The notes under the pieces were generated by a model that did not search any database, had not been told where the DNA came from, and saw nothing but the letters and a program-made list of their open reading frames with translations. Positions 19,740 through 29,808 of a DNA stretch of 64,000 nt are shown here, in pieces. The stretch comes from Symbiobacterium terraclitae (GTDB taxonomy: Bacteria; Bacillota; Sulfobacillia; Symbiobacteriales; Symbiobacteriaceae), in contig NZ_JAGGLG010000003.1 in NCBI RefSeq assembly GCF_017874315.1, forward strand, positions 1 to 64,000, read 5' to 3'. The position numbers were made by a program, and so were the translations under genes. Numbering within the stretch: the first letter of the stretch is position 1; every line of letters begins with the position of its first letter.

Positions 19740-19853
19740 AGGAGAATCCCTCCCGACCAGCGAAGCTATCTACCGGAGGAGATTCGGAAACAGGCGGCCT
19801 CTCCCTGCTGTGGCGACCTGCCCGCCGGACTCTTTCCACACTCTGTATTGCGC

Positions 19854-19882
19854 TGGAAATGTAGTTTTCAACATGGTATGAT
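19854..19882 (+). promoter_or_regulatory. Promoter of the BMP importer operon
   Basis: TGGAAA (19854-19859) and TATGAT (19877-19882) are separated by 17 bp, about 55 bp upstream of the lipoprotein ATG. The ribosome site TAGGAGGT is clear. I saw no purine riboswitch in the short leader. Confidence 0.6.
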
Positions 19883-19936
19883 TTGGCCTGGGCCGATTGT
19901 CTCTCCGCATCGAGACTAGTCTAGGAGGTATCGAGA

Positions 19937-21049
19937 ATGGCTCACAAGTGGTTTGCCAAGGTTGCCGTTGTGGCCCTGACCCTGTCGCTTCTGGCAGGTT
20001 GCGGAGGCGCAAAGCAGCAGCCCCCTGCGCAAACGCCTAGCAACCAGACTCCGTCGCAGCAGCAGCAGCAGCAGCAGCAGCAGCCGCAGCAGCCGCAGGA
20101 GCAGACGCCTGCGAAGGTCGACTTCACCGTCGGCATGGCCACCGACGTGGGCGGCCTGAACGACGACTCCTTCAACGCCGCCGCTTACCGCGGCATCCTG
20201 CGCGCCGAGGAGGAGCTCGGTGTCGACAAGATCGTCATCGAGTCCAAGCGCCAGGAGGATTACCCGACCAACTTCCAGCTCCTGATCGACGGCGGCGCTG
20301 ACCTCGTCTGGGGCATCGGCTTCATGATGCAGGCCGCGCTCGACGAGATGGCTCAGGCCAACCCCAACCAGAAGTTCGCCATCATCGACGAGGTCGTCAA
20401 CCAGCCCAACGTGGCCTCGGTCACGTTCAAGGAGCACGAGGGCTCCTTCCTGATGGGCTTCCTCGCCGGCAAGTCCACCAAGACCGGCAAGGTCGGCTTC
20501 GTGGGCGGCATGGAGAGCCCCGTCATCGGCCGCTTCGAGGCGGGCTACCGGGCTGGCGTGAAGGCCGCGAACCCCGACGTCGAGGTGATCGTGGTCTACT
20601 CCAACTCCTTCGTCGACCCGGCCAAGGGCAAGTCTGATGCGCTGGCCATCTACAACCAGGGCGCCGACATCATCTTCCACGCCGCCGGTGGCACCGGCCA
20701 GGGCGTGATCGAGGCGGCCGTGGAGAAGAACCTGTTCGCCATCGGCGTCGACTCCGACCAGAACTACCTGGCCCCCGAGCACGTCATCAGCTCCATGATG
20801 AAGCGGGTTGACGTGGCCGTGTACGAGGTCATCAAGATGGCCGTCGAGGACGAGTTCCCGGCCGGTCAGCACGTCGTTCTGGGCCTGGCCGAGGACGGCG
20901 TGGGCTACGCTCCGTCCACCCTGTGGAACAAGCTGCCCGAGGGGCTGCAGGCCGAGGTCGACAAGTGGGCCCAGGCGATCAAGGACGGCAAGGTCACTGT
21001 ACCCGACACGCCGGAGGCTGTGAACGCCTGGACCGCCCCGACCCTCTAG
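19937..21049 (+). CDS. BMP family (PnrA/NupN-like) substrate-binding lipoprotein
   Basis: Protein of 370 aa. Signal peptide with lipobox LLAGC, Cys at 22, then a linker with a run of nine Gln (41-49) and more Gln/Pro. The BMP domain follows: [19 protein letters not shown] and [14 protein letters not shown]. Such proteins bind nucleosides for an ABC importer at the outer face of the membrane. First gene of the lipoprotein-ATPase-permease-permease operon. A terminator-like hairpin follows, which would leave this subunit in excess. Confidence 0.92.
   Translation: MAHKWFAKVAVVALTLSLLAGCGGAKQQPPAQTPSNQTPSQQQQQQQQQPQQPQEQTPAKVDFTVGMATDVGGLNDDSFNAAAYRGILRAEEELGVDKIVIESKRQEDYPTNFQLLIDGGADLVWGIGFMMQAALDEMAQANPNQKFAIIDEVVNQPNVASVTFKEHEGSFLMGFLAGKSTKTGKVGFVGGMESPVIGRFEAGYRAGVKAANPDVEVIVVYSNSFVDPAKGKSDALAIYNQGADIIFHAAGGTGQGVIEAAVEKNLFAIGVDSDQNYLAPEHVISSMMKRVDVAVYEVIKMAVEDEFPAGQHVVLGLAEDGVGYAPSTLWNKLPEGLQAEVDKWAQAIKDGKVTVPDTPEAVNAWTAPTL
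20057..20098 (+). repeat. CAG microsatellite coding a poly-Gln linker
   Basis: Nine uninterrupted CAG codons (20057-20083) continue as CCG CAG CAG CCG CAG. The run lies in the linker between lipid anchor and binding domain, where length changes are likely to be tolerated. Confidence 0.9.
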
Positions 21050-21070
21050 GACTAGAGAAAGGGGGACAAA

Positions 21071-21097
21071 GGGTGGGACTCCGGTCCCGCCCTTTTT
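21071..21097 (+). terminator. Intra-operon terminator between BMP lipoprotein and ATPase genes
   Basis: GGGTGGGAC-TCCG-GTCCCGCCC followed by six T residues is a strong intrinsic terminator. It ends only 9 bp before the ATPase start. Partial read-through would give more binding protein than transporter. Confidence 0.85.
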
Positions 21098-21105
21098 TAT
21101 CCGAC

Positions 21106-22608
21106 ATGCTACTGAGACTCGAAGGAATTACGAAGAGATTCGGGTCGCTGGTGGCAAACGACCACATCGACCTGGAGATCCGGCAAGGTGAGATCCATGC
21201 CCTGCTCGGTGAGAACGGGGCCGGTAAGTCCACCCTGATGAACATCCTCTACGGCCTGTACACGCCGGACGAGGGGCGCATCTTCTGGAAGGGGCAGGAG
21301 GTCAAGATCCGGGGCCCCAGGCAGGCCATCGACCTCGGCATCGGCATGGTGCACCAGCACTTCATGCTGGTCCCGGTCTTCACGGTGGCCGAGAACATCA
21401 TCCTCGGCAAGGAGCCGGCGAAGAACAACTTCCTGGATATGCAGACCGCGCGGCAGCAAGTGTACGAGCTCTCCCGCCGCTTCGGCCTCGAAGTGAACCC
21501 GGATGACCGGATTGAGTCCATCTCGGTGGGCCAGCAGCAGCGCGTGGAGATCCTCAAGGCGCTCTACCGCGGCGCCGAGCTGCTGATCCTCGACGAGCCG
21601 ACGGCGGTGCTCACGCCCCAGGAGGTCGAGGAGCTCGGCAAGATCATGAAGCGGCTGGTCGCCGAGGGCCACACCATCATCATCATCACCCACAAGCTGA
21701 AGGAGGTGCTCCACCTCGCGGACCGGGTCACGGTCATCCGCCGGGGCAAGAAGATCGCCACGCTGGATGCCGCCGGCCGGAGCGAGGAGGAGCTGGCCCG
21801 GCTGATGGTCGGCCGCGAGGTCACCCTGAAGGTGGACAAGAAGCCGCCCGAGCCCAAGCGGGTGGTGCTGGAGGTGGAGCACCTCCACGCCAACAACGAC
21901 CGAGGCCTGGCGGCCGTGCGGGACGTCTCCTTCAATGTGCGGGCCGGCGAGATCGTCGGCATCGCCGGCGTGGACGGCAACGGCCAGTCGGAGCTGATCG
22001 CCTGTCTGACGGGGCTGCGCAAGCCCACCGCCGGGCGGGTGCTGGTGAACGGCAAGGACGTGACCGGCCAGAGCCCGCGGCGCATCCGGGAGGCCGGCGT
22101 CGGCCATGTCCCGGAGGACCGCCAGAAGCGCGGCCTCGTGCTCAACTTCACGGTGGCCGAGAACGCCGCGCTGGGCAACCACAGCGCCTTCGCCCGCTGG
22201 GGCTTCATGAGCTACCAGCGGATGGTGGAGGTGGCGAGGAAGATCATCGGCGAGTTCGACGTGCGCCCGCCCCGCCACGACTACCTGGCCCGCTCGCTCT
22301 CGGGCGGCAACCAGCAGAAGGTGATCGTCGGGCGCGAGATCCTGCGCGACCCCGATCTGCTGATCGCCGTCCAGCCCACCCGCGGCCTCGACGTCGGGGC
22401 GATCGAGTTCATCCACCGCAACCTGGTGGCACAGCGGGACGCGGGCCGGGCCGTGCTTCTGGTGTCGCTTGAGCTGGACGAGATCATGAACCTGGCCGAT
22501 CGGATTCTGGTGATGTACAAGGGGCAGGTCGTGGCCGAGGTGGCCGGCCACGAGGCGACCGAGGATCAACTGGGCCTGCTCATGATGGGAGGTGGCACAG
22601 GTGCCTAA
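21106..22608 (+). CDS. Nucleoside-type ABC importer, double ATPase subunit (NupO/YufO-like)
   Basis: Protein of 500 aa with two ABC domains. The first has a standard Walker A (GENGAGKST, about 36-44), [10 protein letters not shown] and [12 protein letters not shown]. The second has [10 protein letters not shown] in place of Walker [10 protein letters not shown] and [12 protein letters not shown], as usual in this family. No Shine-Dalgarno sequence is visible between the terminator and the ATG at 21106. The stop overlaps the next gene by 8 bp. Confidence 0.92.
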   Translation: MLLRLEGITKRFGSLVANDHIDLEIRQGEIHALLGENGAGKSTLMNILYGLYTPDEGRIFWKGQEVKIRGPRQAIDLGIGMVHQHFMLVPVFTVAENIILGKEPAKNNFLDMQTARQQVYELSRRFGLEVNPDDRIESISVGQQQRVEILKALYRGAELLILDEPTAVLTPQEVEELGKIMKRLVAEGHTIIIITHKLKEVLHLADRVTVIRRGKKIATLDAAGRSEEELARLMVGREVTLKVDKKPPEPKRVVLEVEHLHANNDRGLAAVRDVSFNVRAGEIVGIAGVDGNGQSELIACLTGLRKPTAGRVLVNGKDVTGQSPRRIREAGVGHVPEDRQKRGLVLNFTVAENAALGNHSAFARWGFMSYQRMVEVARKIIGEFDVRPPRHDYLARSLSGGNQQKVIVGREILRDPDLLIAVQPTRGLDVGAIEFIHRNLVAQRDAGRAVLLVSLELDEIMNLADRILVMYKGQVVAEVAGHEATEDQLGLLMMGGGTGA

Positions 22609-23686
22609 CGACTCCCGCTGGAAGCAGGTGCTGAAGGACGGCCTCGAGGCGCTCACCGTGCCCGTGCTGGCCACGATCGTCGGCCTGGCGGTGGGCATGC
22701 TGGCCATCATCATCGCGGGCAAGGACCCGGTGGCTGCCTCCCGGGCGTTCTACCGGGCCGTGGCCGGCGAGCCCCGCATGTTCGGCGAGACGCTGGTCTC
22801 AACCATCCCTCTCATCTTCACGGGTCTGGCGGTGGCCTTCGCCTACCGGTGCGGCCTCTTCAACATCGGCGTCGAGGGCCAGTACCTGATGGCCCAGATT
22901 GCCGTGGTCGTGGTCGGCGTGTTCTGGACGCCCCCGCCGGGGCTGGCCTGGCTCCACCCGATCCTCGCCCTGGCCGCCGGCGCGCTGGCCGGTGCCCTCT
23001 GGGCGGGCATCTCCGGCGTGCTCAAGGCGTGGCGCGGCATACACGAGGTCATCAACTCGATCATGCTGAACTACGTGGGCCTCTTCATGGCCGACTGGCT
23101 GCTGAAGTACTACCTGCGGCCGGATAACAGCCGTGCCGCCTCGTTTGACCTGCAGAAGACCGCCTGGCTCCAGCAGGGGCTCATCGAGGGCTCCCGGCTG
23201 CACACCGGCCTCTGGGTCGCCCTGGGTGCGGTGGTCGTGGTCTGGATCATCCTGTTCAAGACCTCGCTGGGCTACGAGATCCGCTCGGTGGGCTTCTCGC
23301 CGGGCGCTGCCGAGTACGGCGGCATCTCGGTGGCCAAGAGCCTCATCCTGGCCATGGCGATCTCCGGTGCGCTCGCCGGCCTCGCCGGCGCGGTGCAGAC
23401 GATGGGCATCAACCACCGCTTCAACGAGACCGCGGCCTTCGTGGGCTACGGCTTCGACGGCATCGCCGTCGCCCTGGTCGGACGGCTGCACCCGGTGGGC
23501 GTGGTGCTGGCGGCCCTGCTCTTCGGCGCGCTGGACCGCAGCGGCCCGATGATGCAGGCCATGGCCGACGTGCCCAAGGCGGTCGTCTGGATCGTGCAGG
23601 GCGCCGTCATCTTCTTCGTTGCGGCTGAAGGCCTCTGGTCCTTCCTGAAGAAGCGCCGCGTCAAGAAGGAGGTGACCACCGCATGA
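22601..23686 (+). CDS. Nucleoside-type ABC importer permease (NupP/YufP-like)
   Basis: About 361 aa. Start taken as GTG 22601, 7 nt after GGGAGGT; the GTG at 22592 is an alternative. Multiple membrane helices and the conserved [16 protein letters not shown] mark a branched-chain-type (BPD_transp_2) permease of the BMP importers. Works with the following permease to form the membrane channel. Confidence 0.92.
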   Translation: MPNDSRWKQVLKDGLEALTVPVLATIVGLAVGMLAIIIAGKDPVAASRAFYRAVAGEPRMFGETLVSTIPLIFTGLAVAFAYRCGLFNIGVEGQYLMAQIAVVVVGVFWTPPPGLAWLHPILALAAGALAGALWAGISGVLKAWRGIHEVINSIMLNYVGLFMADWLLKYYLRPDNSRAASFDLQKTAWLQQGLIEGSRLHTGLWVALGAVVVVWIILFKTSLGYEIRSVGFSPGAAEYGGISVAKSLILAMAISGALAGLAGAVQTMGINHRFNETAAFVGYGFDGIAVALVGRLHPVGVVLAALLFGALDRSGPMMQAMADVPKAVVWIVQGAVIFFVAAEGLWSFLKKRRVKKEVTTA

Positions 23687-24567
23687 TCTGGGTAGCCCTT
23701 TCCACCCTGCTGATCGCCACGTTGCGCTCTGCCACTCCCCTCCTCCTCGCTGCCCTGGGCGGCATCTTCTCGGAGCGGTCGGGCGTCGTCAACATCGCCC
23801 TGGAGGGCATCATGCTGTCGGGCGCCTGGGGAGCGGTCTTCTTCTCCTACATCAGCGGGAACGCCTGGGTCGGCCTGCTGGGCGCCATCCTGGTCGGCGT
23901 GCTGATGGCCGGGCTGCACGCGGTGGCCTCGATCAAATACCACGCCGACCAGGTGGTCAGCGGCACGGCGATCAACCTGCTGGCCACGGGCTTCACCGAG
24001 TTCATGCTGAACCGGATCTGGGGCCAGGCCGGCGGTTCGCCCAGCGTGGCCGCGATCCCCAACGTCGGCGGGCTGAGCCTCTTCGTCTACCTGGCCTTCG
24101 GCCTCGCCATCGTCTCCTGGTTCGCCCTGTACCGCACCCCCTGGGGCCTGCGGCTCCGGTCGGTGGGCGAGCACCCGCTGGCGGCCGACACCGTCGGCAT
24201 CAACGTCTACAAGATGCGGTACGCCGGCGTGCTCCTCTCGGGCGTCTTCGGCGGCCTGGCCGGTGCGTCGCTCTCCATCGGCCTGCTCTCCCGCTTCGTC
24301 CACGGCATGTCGGCCGGCAAGGGCTTCATTGCCCTGGCGGCGGTGATCTTCGGCAACTGGAACCCGCTCGGTGCCATGGGCGCCACGCTGCTGTTCGGCG
24401 CCTCCGAGTCGCTGGGCACGATGTTCCAGATCTTCGGCATCGAGAACGTGCCGACGCAGTTCTTCGCCATGACGCCGTACGTGCTCACCATGCTGGCCCT
24501 GGCAGGCTTCGTGGGCCGTTCGGTCGCCCCGGCCGCCGACGGCGTGCCGTACAAGAAGACGACCTAA
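23683..24567 (+). CDS. Nucleoside-type ABC importer permease (NupQ/YufQ-like)
   Basis: Protein of 294 aa, overlapping the previous permease by 4 bp (ATGA). SERSGVVNIALEGIMLSGAW is the signature of the second BMP-importer permease. About eight to nine hydrophobic segments. Last gene of the operon. Confidence 0.92.
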   Translation: MIWVALSTLLIATLRSATPLLLAALGGIFSERSGVVNIALEGIMLSGAWGAVFFSYISGNAWVGLLGAILVGVLMAGLHAVASIKYHADQVVSGTAINLLATGFTEFMLNRIWGQAGGSPSVAAIPNVGGLSLFVYLAFGLAIVSWFALYRTPWGLRLRSVGEHPLAADTVGINVYKMRYAGVLLSGVFGGLAGASLSIGLLSRFVHGMSAGKGFIALAAVIFGNWNPLGAMGATLLFGASESLGTMFQIFGIENVPTQFFAMTPYVLTMLALAGFVGRSVAPAADGVPYKKTT

Positions 24568-24582
24568 GCTGGCGTTCCGGCT

Positions 24583-24624
24583 GCGCCGGGCCCGGGTGGT
24601 CAGCCGATCCACCGGGTCCGGCGC
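24583..24624 (+). terminator. Hairpin after the nucleoside importer operon
   Basis: A long GC stem, GCGCCGGGCCCGGGTGG with CCACCGGGTCCGGCGC, with slight mismatch, lies 16 bp after the stop codon. There is no T tract. Confidence 0.5.
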
Positions 24625-24787
24625 TCACTCTACCCGGGTGACTACCTGACAGCGCCGGGCAGCCAAACTAACATCGGGCCGCGGCGAACGCATCGTGAAA
24701 TGGTCCGAAGGGTGGCTGTTCAACGCAGCCGTTGACCTGTACACTGATTGGAGACGAGGGCCTGATCGTCCAGGGGGAGGATGGCGC

Positions 24788-24991
24788 ATGAGCAGGATCG
24801 GAACAACCGAGATCATCCTGATCCTCGTGGTCGCACTGCTGATCTTCGGACCGGCCAAGCTGCCGCAGCTGGCCCGGTCTGTCGGCGAGTCGATCCGCGG
24901 CTTCAAGGAGTCGATGAAGGGCGGGCTCGGCGAGGACATCGCCGAGGTCAAGAAGGAGCTTCAGGATATCAAGGACAGCGTGACGAAGTAG
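24788..24991 (+). CDS. tatA: Twin-arginine translocase TatA/TatE subunit
   Basis: Protein of 67 aa. One N-terminal membrane helix (about 5-20), the FGPAKLPQLARSVGESIRGFK hinge and amphipathic helix, and a charged tail identify TatA. It forms the Tat export pore. The ATG at 24788 follows GGGGGAGG. No tatC lies nearby. Confidence 0.93.
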   Translation: MSRIGTTEIILILVVALLIFGPAKLPQLARSVGESIRGFKESMKGGLGEDIAEVKKELQDIKDSVTK

Positions 24992-25009
24992 GTTCGAAGG
25001 CGCACTTGA

Positions 25010-25034
25010 GGGCTGTGGCAGAATGCCACAGCCC
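25010..25034 (+). terminator. Terminator of tatA
   Basis: A perfect 11-bp stem, GGGCTGTGGCA-GAA-TGCCACAGCCC, is followed by TCGTCTGTTT, 19 bp after the tatA stop. Confidence 0.8.
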
Positions 25035-25086
25035 TCGTCTGTTTGCCCGTTGCGGCCGGGGGACTCGGCGGTCGGCGCCTCTGCGT

Positions 25087-25434
25087 TCTGTTCGACCTCA
25101 CTGTTGATGACGGCGACCGGGGCAGGTGGTTGACCCACATGCGTTCTGTTCGCCTTCACTGTTGACACCCGTGCGCGCGGACGGAGCGCCGGCCCGAGAA
25201 CACAGATGACGACCGGCGACCCACGCCTGGCAGCCCACGCCTGGCAGCCCATGCCTGGCAGCCCAGGTCTGGCGGGCGGCGCTGGGGGAGGCCCACACCG
25301 CCGTCGCGCATCCGTTCTGTTCGGCCTCACTGTTGATGCGCAGGAAAGGGGCTGGGGCTGGCCAAGACCCTCTCGATTCGGCCCCCTCCCCCTCCCTGGA
25401 GCCGGCCAGGTCATCAACAGTGAACACGAACAGA
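25087..25434. repeat. Dispersed repeat cluster 3: three forward and one reverse copy
   Basis: Forward cores lie at 25087-25108, 25145-25166 and 25316-25337; one reverse core lies at 25413-25434. A CCCACGCCTGGCAG-like triple repeat lies between copies two and three (near 25220-25265). The cluster sits between convergent tatA and ileS and accounts for most of the gene-free stretch 24992-25650. Confidence 0.85.
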
Positions 25435-25575
25435 GCGCAATGCGGGCGAGAGGACACCCCCCGCCCTCCGGCGGTCGTACATATGCAGAACCTTATATGC
25501 CGAAACATCAAGGGCGATCTCCGCCCCCCACAAAGTGCGCCACGAAGCGCCGGCGCAGCGGTCCCATGGCGCGCA

Positions 25576-25621
25576 GACCCCCGTGAAGGACCGGACAACG
25601 AGCCCGTCCTTCACGGGGGTC
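25576..25621. terminator. 16-bp perfect hairpin downstream of ileS
   Basis: GACCCCCGTGAAGGAC and its exact complement flank a 14-nt loop, 30 bp past the ileS stop. A U tract is lacking, but the stem is very stable and well placed to protect or end the ileS mRNA. Confidence 0.6.
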
Positions 25622-25650
25622 ACGGTTGCCGCAGCCTCAGCCGGCAGCCA

Positions 25651-28467
25651 TCAGGCCTCCTCGAGGTTCATCGCCAGCACGACCCCGGCGCAGCGCTCGC
25701 ACAGCGTCGGGTGCTGCTCGATCTTTCCGAGCTCCCGGTAGTTCCAGCAGCGCTCGCACTTCTCGCCAGAGGCCTTGACCACCTCGACGGAGAGGTCGCC
25801 GGGGCCCTCGCCGAAGTAGGCGCCGCTGGGAGCGGACTGGCCGCCCACGAAGACCTTCACGTCGGACACGATGAAGATCGAGGGCAGGTCGGGCAGGTGC
25901 TTGTTGAGCAGCTCGGCGAGCGAGCCCTCGCCGCCGGTGGTGTACAGGTTGACGGCGGCCTCCTGGCTCGAGCCGATCAGCTTGTCGGCCCGGGCCCGCT
26001 CCAGCACCAGCTGCACGGCCTCCCGCACCTCCATCAGCTTCTCCCACTCCTCGGCCAGCGGCTGGTCGAGGTAAGTAGGATCAACCTGCGGCATCGTGAG
26101 CAGCTGGCACGTGGCGGGCGAGTCGGCCGGCTTGGGCAGGTAGCCGTATGCCTCCTCGGCGGTGAAGGAGAGGATCGGCGTGAGCATGCGGATCAGGGCG
26201 TCGGCCACGTGGTACAGGACGGTCTGGGCCGAGCGCCGCTCCAGGGAGGTGGCACCGCTGGTGTACAGCCGGTCCTTCAGGATGTCGAGGTAGACGGCCG
26301 AGAGGTCCACCGAGCAGTAGTTGTTCAGGGTGTGGTACACCACGTGGAACTCGTACTCCCGGTACGCCTCGGAGACCCTCCCCACGACCTCCTGCAGCCG
26401 GTGCATCTGCCACCGGTCGATGTCGAGCATGTCGTCCCGCTCGACCATGTCGGTCTCGGGGTTGAAGTCGTACAGGTTGCCCAGCAGGTAGCGCAGGGTG
26501 TTGCGGATCTTCCGGTAGGCGTCGGCCACCTGCTTCAGGATGTTCTCGGAGAGCGCCATGTCGTTGCGGTAGTCGGTTGAGGCCACCCAGAGCCGCAGGA
26601 TGTCGGCGCCGTACTGCTGGATCACCTTGGCCGGGTCGACGACGTTGCCCAGCGACTTGGACATCTTCCTGCCCTGCTCGTCGACGGTGAAGCCGTGGGT
26701 GAGCACCGCCTTGTAGGGCGGACGGCCGTCCCGCGCCACCACCGCGGTGAGCAGCGACGACTTGAACCAGCCGCGGTGCTGGTCGGAGCCCTCCAGGTAC
26801 AGGTCAGCCGGCCAGTTCAGCTCGGGACGGGTCTCGAGCACGCCGACGTGGCTGGAGCCGGAGTCGAACCAGACGTCGAGGATATCCTTCTCCTTGTGGA
26901 AGGTGCGGGAGCCGCACTTGGCGCAGGTGAGTCCTCCCTCGGGCATGAAGTCCTCAGCCGGCCGGCGCCACCAGGCGTCGGAGCCCTCAGTGCGGAAGAT
27001 CTCCGCGACCCGGGCGAACACCTTCGGCTCGAACGACGGCTCGTTGCAGGCCGAGCAGGTGAGGATGGGGATCGGCAGGCCCCATGAGCGCTGCCGGCTG
27101 ATGCACCAGTCCGCCAGGCCGTCGATCATGTTGTACATGCGGTTGTAGCCCCACTCGGGGATCCACTTGACGTGGTTCATGGCCTCCTTGGCGGCATCCA
27201 TGAACCCCTCCACCCGCACGAACCACTGCACCGTGGCCCGGTAGATCACCGGGTTCTTGCAGCGCCAGCAGTGGGCGTACTGGTGGCGGATCTTGCCCTG
27301 GCCCAGCAGCATGCCGGCCTCGTCCAGGGCCCGGATGATCTCCGGGTTCGCCTTCTCGATGAACATGCCGGCGAAGGGACCGGCCTCGGCGGTGAAGACG
27401 CCCTTGTCATTCACCGGGTTGAGCACGGGCAGCCCGTACTTCTGGCCGACCTCGAAGTCCTCGTGGCCGTGGCCGGGCGCAGTGTGGACCAGGCCGGTGC
27501 CGTCCTCGGTGGTGACGTGCTCGCCCAGGATGACCGGCGAGACCCGGTCGTAGAGCAGGTGCCGGTAGGTGATCCCCTCCAGGTCGGTGCCCTTCAGCGT
27601 GGCGGTCGCCTCCACGGCCGGCAGCGAGACGGCCGCGAAGAACTTCTCCGCCAGGGCAGTGGCCAGGACGAGGGTCCCTTTCTCGGTGGGGTAGACGCCG
27701 TACTCGACGTCGGGGTGCACGGCCACGGCCAGGTTTGAGGGGATGGTCCACGGGGTCGTGGTCCAGATCACCAGGTAGCTGCCCTCGGGCAGCCGGCCCC
27801 GGGCGTCGACCACGGGGAAGCGGACGTAGATCGAGAAGGAGGTCTTCTCGTTGTACTCGATCTCCGCCTCGGCCAGGGCGGTCTCGCAGTAAGGACACCA
27901 GTAGACTGGCTTCAGGCCGCGGTAGATGTGGCCCTGGGCGGCCATGGCGCCGAAGACCTCGACCTCCTTGGCCTCGAACTCAGGGGTAAGCGTCTTGTAG
28001 GGGTGCTCCCAGTCGCCCCGGACCCCCAGCCGCTTGAACTGCTCCCGCTGGACGTCGAGCCAGTGGTGGGCGAACTCGTGGCAGCGCGCCCGCAGCTCCA
28101 GCGGATCGATCTTGCTGCGGTCGATCTTCATCTCCTTGAGCGCCCGCAGCTCGATGGGCAGCCCGTGCATGTCCCAGCCGGGCACGTACGGGGCGTCGTA
28201 ACCGGCCATGGTGGCGTGCTTGACGATGATGTCCTTGAGGATCTTGTTCAGTGCGGTGCCCAGGTGGATGTCGCCGTTGGCGTAGGGCGGGCCGTCGTGC
28301 AGGACGAACTTCGGCCGGCCGGCCGTCGCCCGCTGGACGGTGTTGTAGAGGTCCATCTCCTCCCATGCCTTGAGCTGCTCGGGCTCCCGGGTCGGCAGGT
28401 TCGCCCGCATCGGGAAGGCGGTCTGAGGCATGTTCAGCGTCGCCTTGTAGTCACGTTTCTCAGACAT
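25651..28467 (-). CDS. ileS: Isoleucyl-tRNA synthetase
   Basis: Protein of 938 aa. It charges tRNA-Ile. The HIGH-type motif lies in [22 protein letters not shown], the editing domain is in the middle, KMSKSLGNV is the second signature, and a C-terminal zinc finger has CERCWNY and CERCAG. The ATG at 28467 follows AAGGAG; a longer upstream reading frame lacks a ribosome site and runs into the T-box leader. The Firmicute/E. coli-type zinc form is expected to be mupirocin-sensitive; this is inferred from the family. Confidence 0.96.
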   Translation of the reverse strand: MSEKRDYKATLNMPQTAFPMRANLPTREPEQLKAWEEMDLYNTVQRATAGRPKFVLHDGPPYANGDIHLGTALNKILKDIIVKHATMAGYDAPYVPGWDMHGLPIELRALKEMKIDRSKIDPLELRARCHEFAHHWLDVQREQFKRLGVRGDWEHPYKTLTPEFEAKEVEVFGAMAAQGHIYRGLKPVYWCPYCETALAEAEIEYNEKTSFSIYVRFPVVDARGRLPEGSYLVIWTTTPWTIPSNLAVAVHPDVEYGVYPTEKGTLVLATALAEKFFAAVSLPAVEATATLKGTDLEGITYRHLLYDRVSPVILGEHVTTEDGTGLVHTAPGHGHEDFEVGQKYGLPVLNPVNDKGVFTAEAGPFAGMFIEKANPEIIRALDEAGMLLGQGKIRHQYAHCWRCKNPVIYRATVQWFVRVEGFMDAAKEAMNHVKWIPEWGYNRMYNMIDGLADWCISRQRSWGLPIPILTCSACNEPSFEPKVFARVAEIFRTEGSDAWWRRPAEDFMPEGGLTCAKCGSRTFHKEKDILDVWFDSGSSHVGVLETRPELNWPADLYLEGSDQHRGWFKSSLLTAVVARDGRPPYKAVLTHGFTVDEQGRKMSKSLGNVVDPAKVIQQYGADILRLWVASTDYRNDMALSENILKQVADAYRKIRNTLRYLLGNLYDFNPETDMVERDDMLDIDRWQMHRLQEVVGRVSEAYREYEFHVVYHTLNNYCSVDLSAVYLDILKDRLYTSGATSLERRSAQTVLYHVADALIRMLTPILSFTAEEAYGYLPKPADSPATCQLLTMPQVDPTYLDQPLAEEWEKLMEVREAVQLVLERARADKLIGSSQEAAVNLYTTGGEGSLAELLNKHLPDLPSIFIVSDVKVFVGGQSAPSGAYFGEGPGDLSVEVVKASGEKCERCWNYRELGKIEQHPTLCERCAGVVLAMNLEEA

Positions 28468-28495
28468 CAGCGCAACTCCTTCCGGAAGAACTGAC

Positions 28496-28885
28496 AAGCC
28501 CCGCCCCCGGTAAGGGGCGAGGCTGTGCTCGCGGTACCACCCTTGTTGTGCGACAGGATGGCCAATGCCCATGCCTTGGCTTCTGCCTCCAGCTTGGCTG
28601 CTGCCTATGCCTAGGCATCTGCTGCAACTCGGCCGCTGCCTATGCCTAGGCGTCTGCCTCCGGCTCGGCCGGTGGCAACGGTTGGCCTGCTTCCTGTCGA
28701 CGACTCTGGCGCCCTCTAACGGAGGCGACCCCGCCTGCGCCTACCCCCAGGCGTGAACCGCACAGGGCTCGGGCAGGAGCTCCGAGGTGATCTTCACGGG
28801 CTGCGTCCGGGACCGGTCTCGCACCGAGGTGACCGGCTCTCTGCCCCGCGTCCACCCGCTACTCGTCCTCATCATCGCCGGATTC
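28496..28885 (-). promoter_or_regulatory. Isoleucine T-box riboswitch leader of ileS
   Basis: On the minus strand the leader has the stem I start with GATGAGGACGAGTAG (about 28873), the AGAGAG-CCGG region, and the specifier loop GTGAAG-ATC-ACC with Ile codon ATC at 28789-28791. The T-box AAGGGTGGTACCGCG lies at 28530-28544, and a terminator stem GCCTCGCCCC/GGGGCGGGGC at 28496-28523. Uncharged tRNA-Ile should stabilise the antiterminator. The linker before the T-box is unusually long because of a 36-bp tandem repeat. Confidence 0.93.
28566..28672. repeat. 36-bp tandem repeat inside the T-box leader
   Basis: Three units of 36, 35 and 36 bp start at 28566, 28602 and 28637. Units two and three share TGCCTATGCCTAGGC; unit one reads TGCCCATGCCTTGGC. 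They lie between the stem I/II region and the antiterminator. Confidence 0.85.
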
Positions 28886-28896
28886 GTTATTGGGCT

Positions 28897-28925
28897 AGAT
28901 TACCATGCGGAGCCCGGGCTGTCAA
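28897..28925 (-). promoter_or_regulatory. Promoter of ileS
   Basis: TTGACA (28920-28925), a 17-bp spacer and TAATCT (28897-28902) on the minus strand, placed between the divIVA stop and the T-box leader. Perfect -35 and spacing. Confidence 0.85.
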
Positions 28926-28934
28926 TCCCGGGAT

Positions 28935-29477
28935 CTACCGGGCGACGCCACCCTGGGATGCGGGACCCCGGCGGTCGTCGGGCCGCGCCTCCCGGGCGTC
29001 GCTGAACTGGGCGGCGGCGACGGCGCTCAGCGGGTCGGGGAGCGCATCCAGGGCCTCCAGCTGCGACTGCAGCAACGCCCGCACCTGGGTGCGCAGGGTC
29101 TCGACCACCCGGATCAGATCGCTGTTGTCAGCCATGATCTGCCGGGCCTTGGCCTGGCCGTTCTCCAGCATGCGCTCCACCTGCGCCCTGGTCTGGCTGA
29201 GCAGCAGGTCGGCCTCACGGCGGGCGCTCTCCTTGATCTCCTCGGCCGCCTGCTCGGCGAGAACCAGGGTGCGGTTGATCGTCTGCTCCAGGTTCTGGTA
29301 CTGCTCCAGCCGCTGGGTCAGGTTCGCGATCTGCTCCCGCAGGCTGGCGTTCTCGCGGATGAGCTGCTCGAACTCCTGAACCACCCGGTCCAGGAAGTCG
29401 TCCACGGCGTCGCGGTCGTAACCGCGCATCCGCACGGGAAACTCCTTGTTGCTGATATCCACAGGCGTCAGCGCCAT
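28935..29477 (-). CDS. divIVA: DivIVA-family cell-division/polarity protein
   Basis: Protein of 180 aa. The N-terminal lipid-binding domain has DISNKEFPVRMRGYDRDAVDDFLDRVV (about 7-33), followed by long coiled coil to about residue 140 and a variable tail. It binds negatively curved membrane at septa and poles. The ATG follows AGGAGGAG. It closes the ylmE-sepF-yggT-divIVA row, as in B. subtilis. Confidence 0.93.
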   Translation of the reverse strand: MALTPVDISNKEFPVRMRGYDRDAVDDFLDRVVQEFEQLIRENASLREQIANLTQRLEQYQNLEQTINRTLVLAEQAAEEIKESARREADLLLSQTRAQVERMLENGQAKARQIMADNSDLIRVVETLRTQVRALLQSQLEALDALPDPLSAVAAAQFSDAREARPDDRRGPASQGGVAR

Positions 29478-29489
29478 CTTGCTCTCCTC

Positions 29490-29771
29490 CTAGTACGGGA
29501 GCAGCCCCCACACCATGCGCCGCACGAGCGACAGGAGGATCATCAACACGAAGGGGGAGAAGTCGATCATACCCGTGCTGGGCAGGATGTTGCGGATGGG
29601 AGCCAGCAGCGGTTCCGTACCCCGCCACACATACTCCTCAATCGTAAAGAACCAGCTGTTACTGCTGGTTCGATAACGAGGGCGGAACCACGACATGAGA
29701 ACACGCGCCCAGACCAGCGCCTCCAGAATGCTCAGGAAGATGCTGATCGCGCGGAACAGCACTGGCATCAT
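29490..29771 (-). CDS. YggT/YlmG family membrane protein
   Basis: Protein of 93 aa with two hydrophobic segments, near 7-24 and 70-88. RAISIFLSILEALVWARVLMSWF and EPLLAPIRNILPSTGMIDFSPF are typical of YggT/YlmG, a family linked to division and envelope integrity. Lies between sepF and divIVA. Confidence 0.88.
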   Translation of the reverse strand: MMPVLFRAISIFLSILEALVWARVLMSWFRPRYRTSSNSWFFTIEEYVWRGTEPLLAPIRNILPSTGMIDFSPFVLMILLSLVRRMVWGLLPY

Positions 29772-29808
29772 TCAGGTTTGGTCTCCTCTCCGTGGGGTCC
29801 GGGACCGC

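Noticed and set aside
16821-19919. A 1032-residue plus-strand open frame across the dipeptidase and amidohydrolase genes
   Set aside because: It is out of frame with the clear dipeptidase and antisense to the amidohydrolase. Composition is Arg/Gly/Ala-rich, as expected for shadow frames in G+C-rich DNA.
19740-19936. Purine riboswitch upstream of the nucleoside importer
   Set aside because: The leader between promoter and ATG is only about 50 nt, and I saw neither the conserved loop-loop motifs nor a three-way junction.
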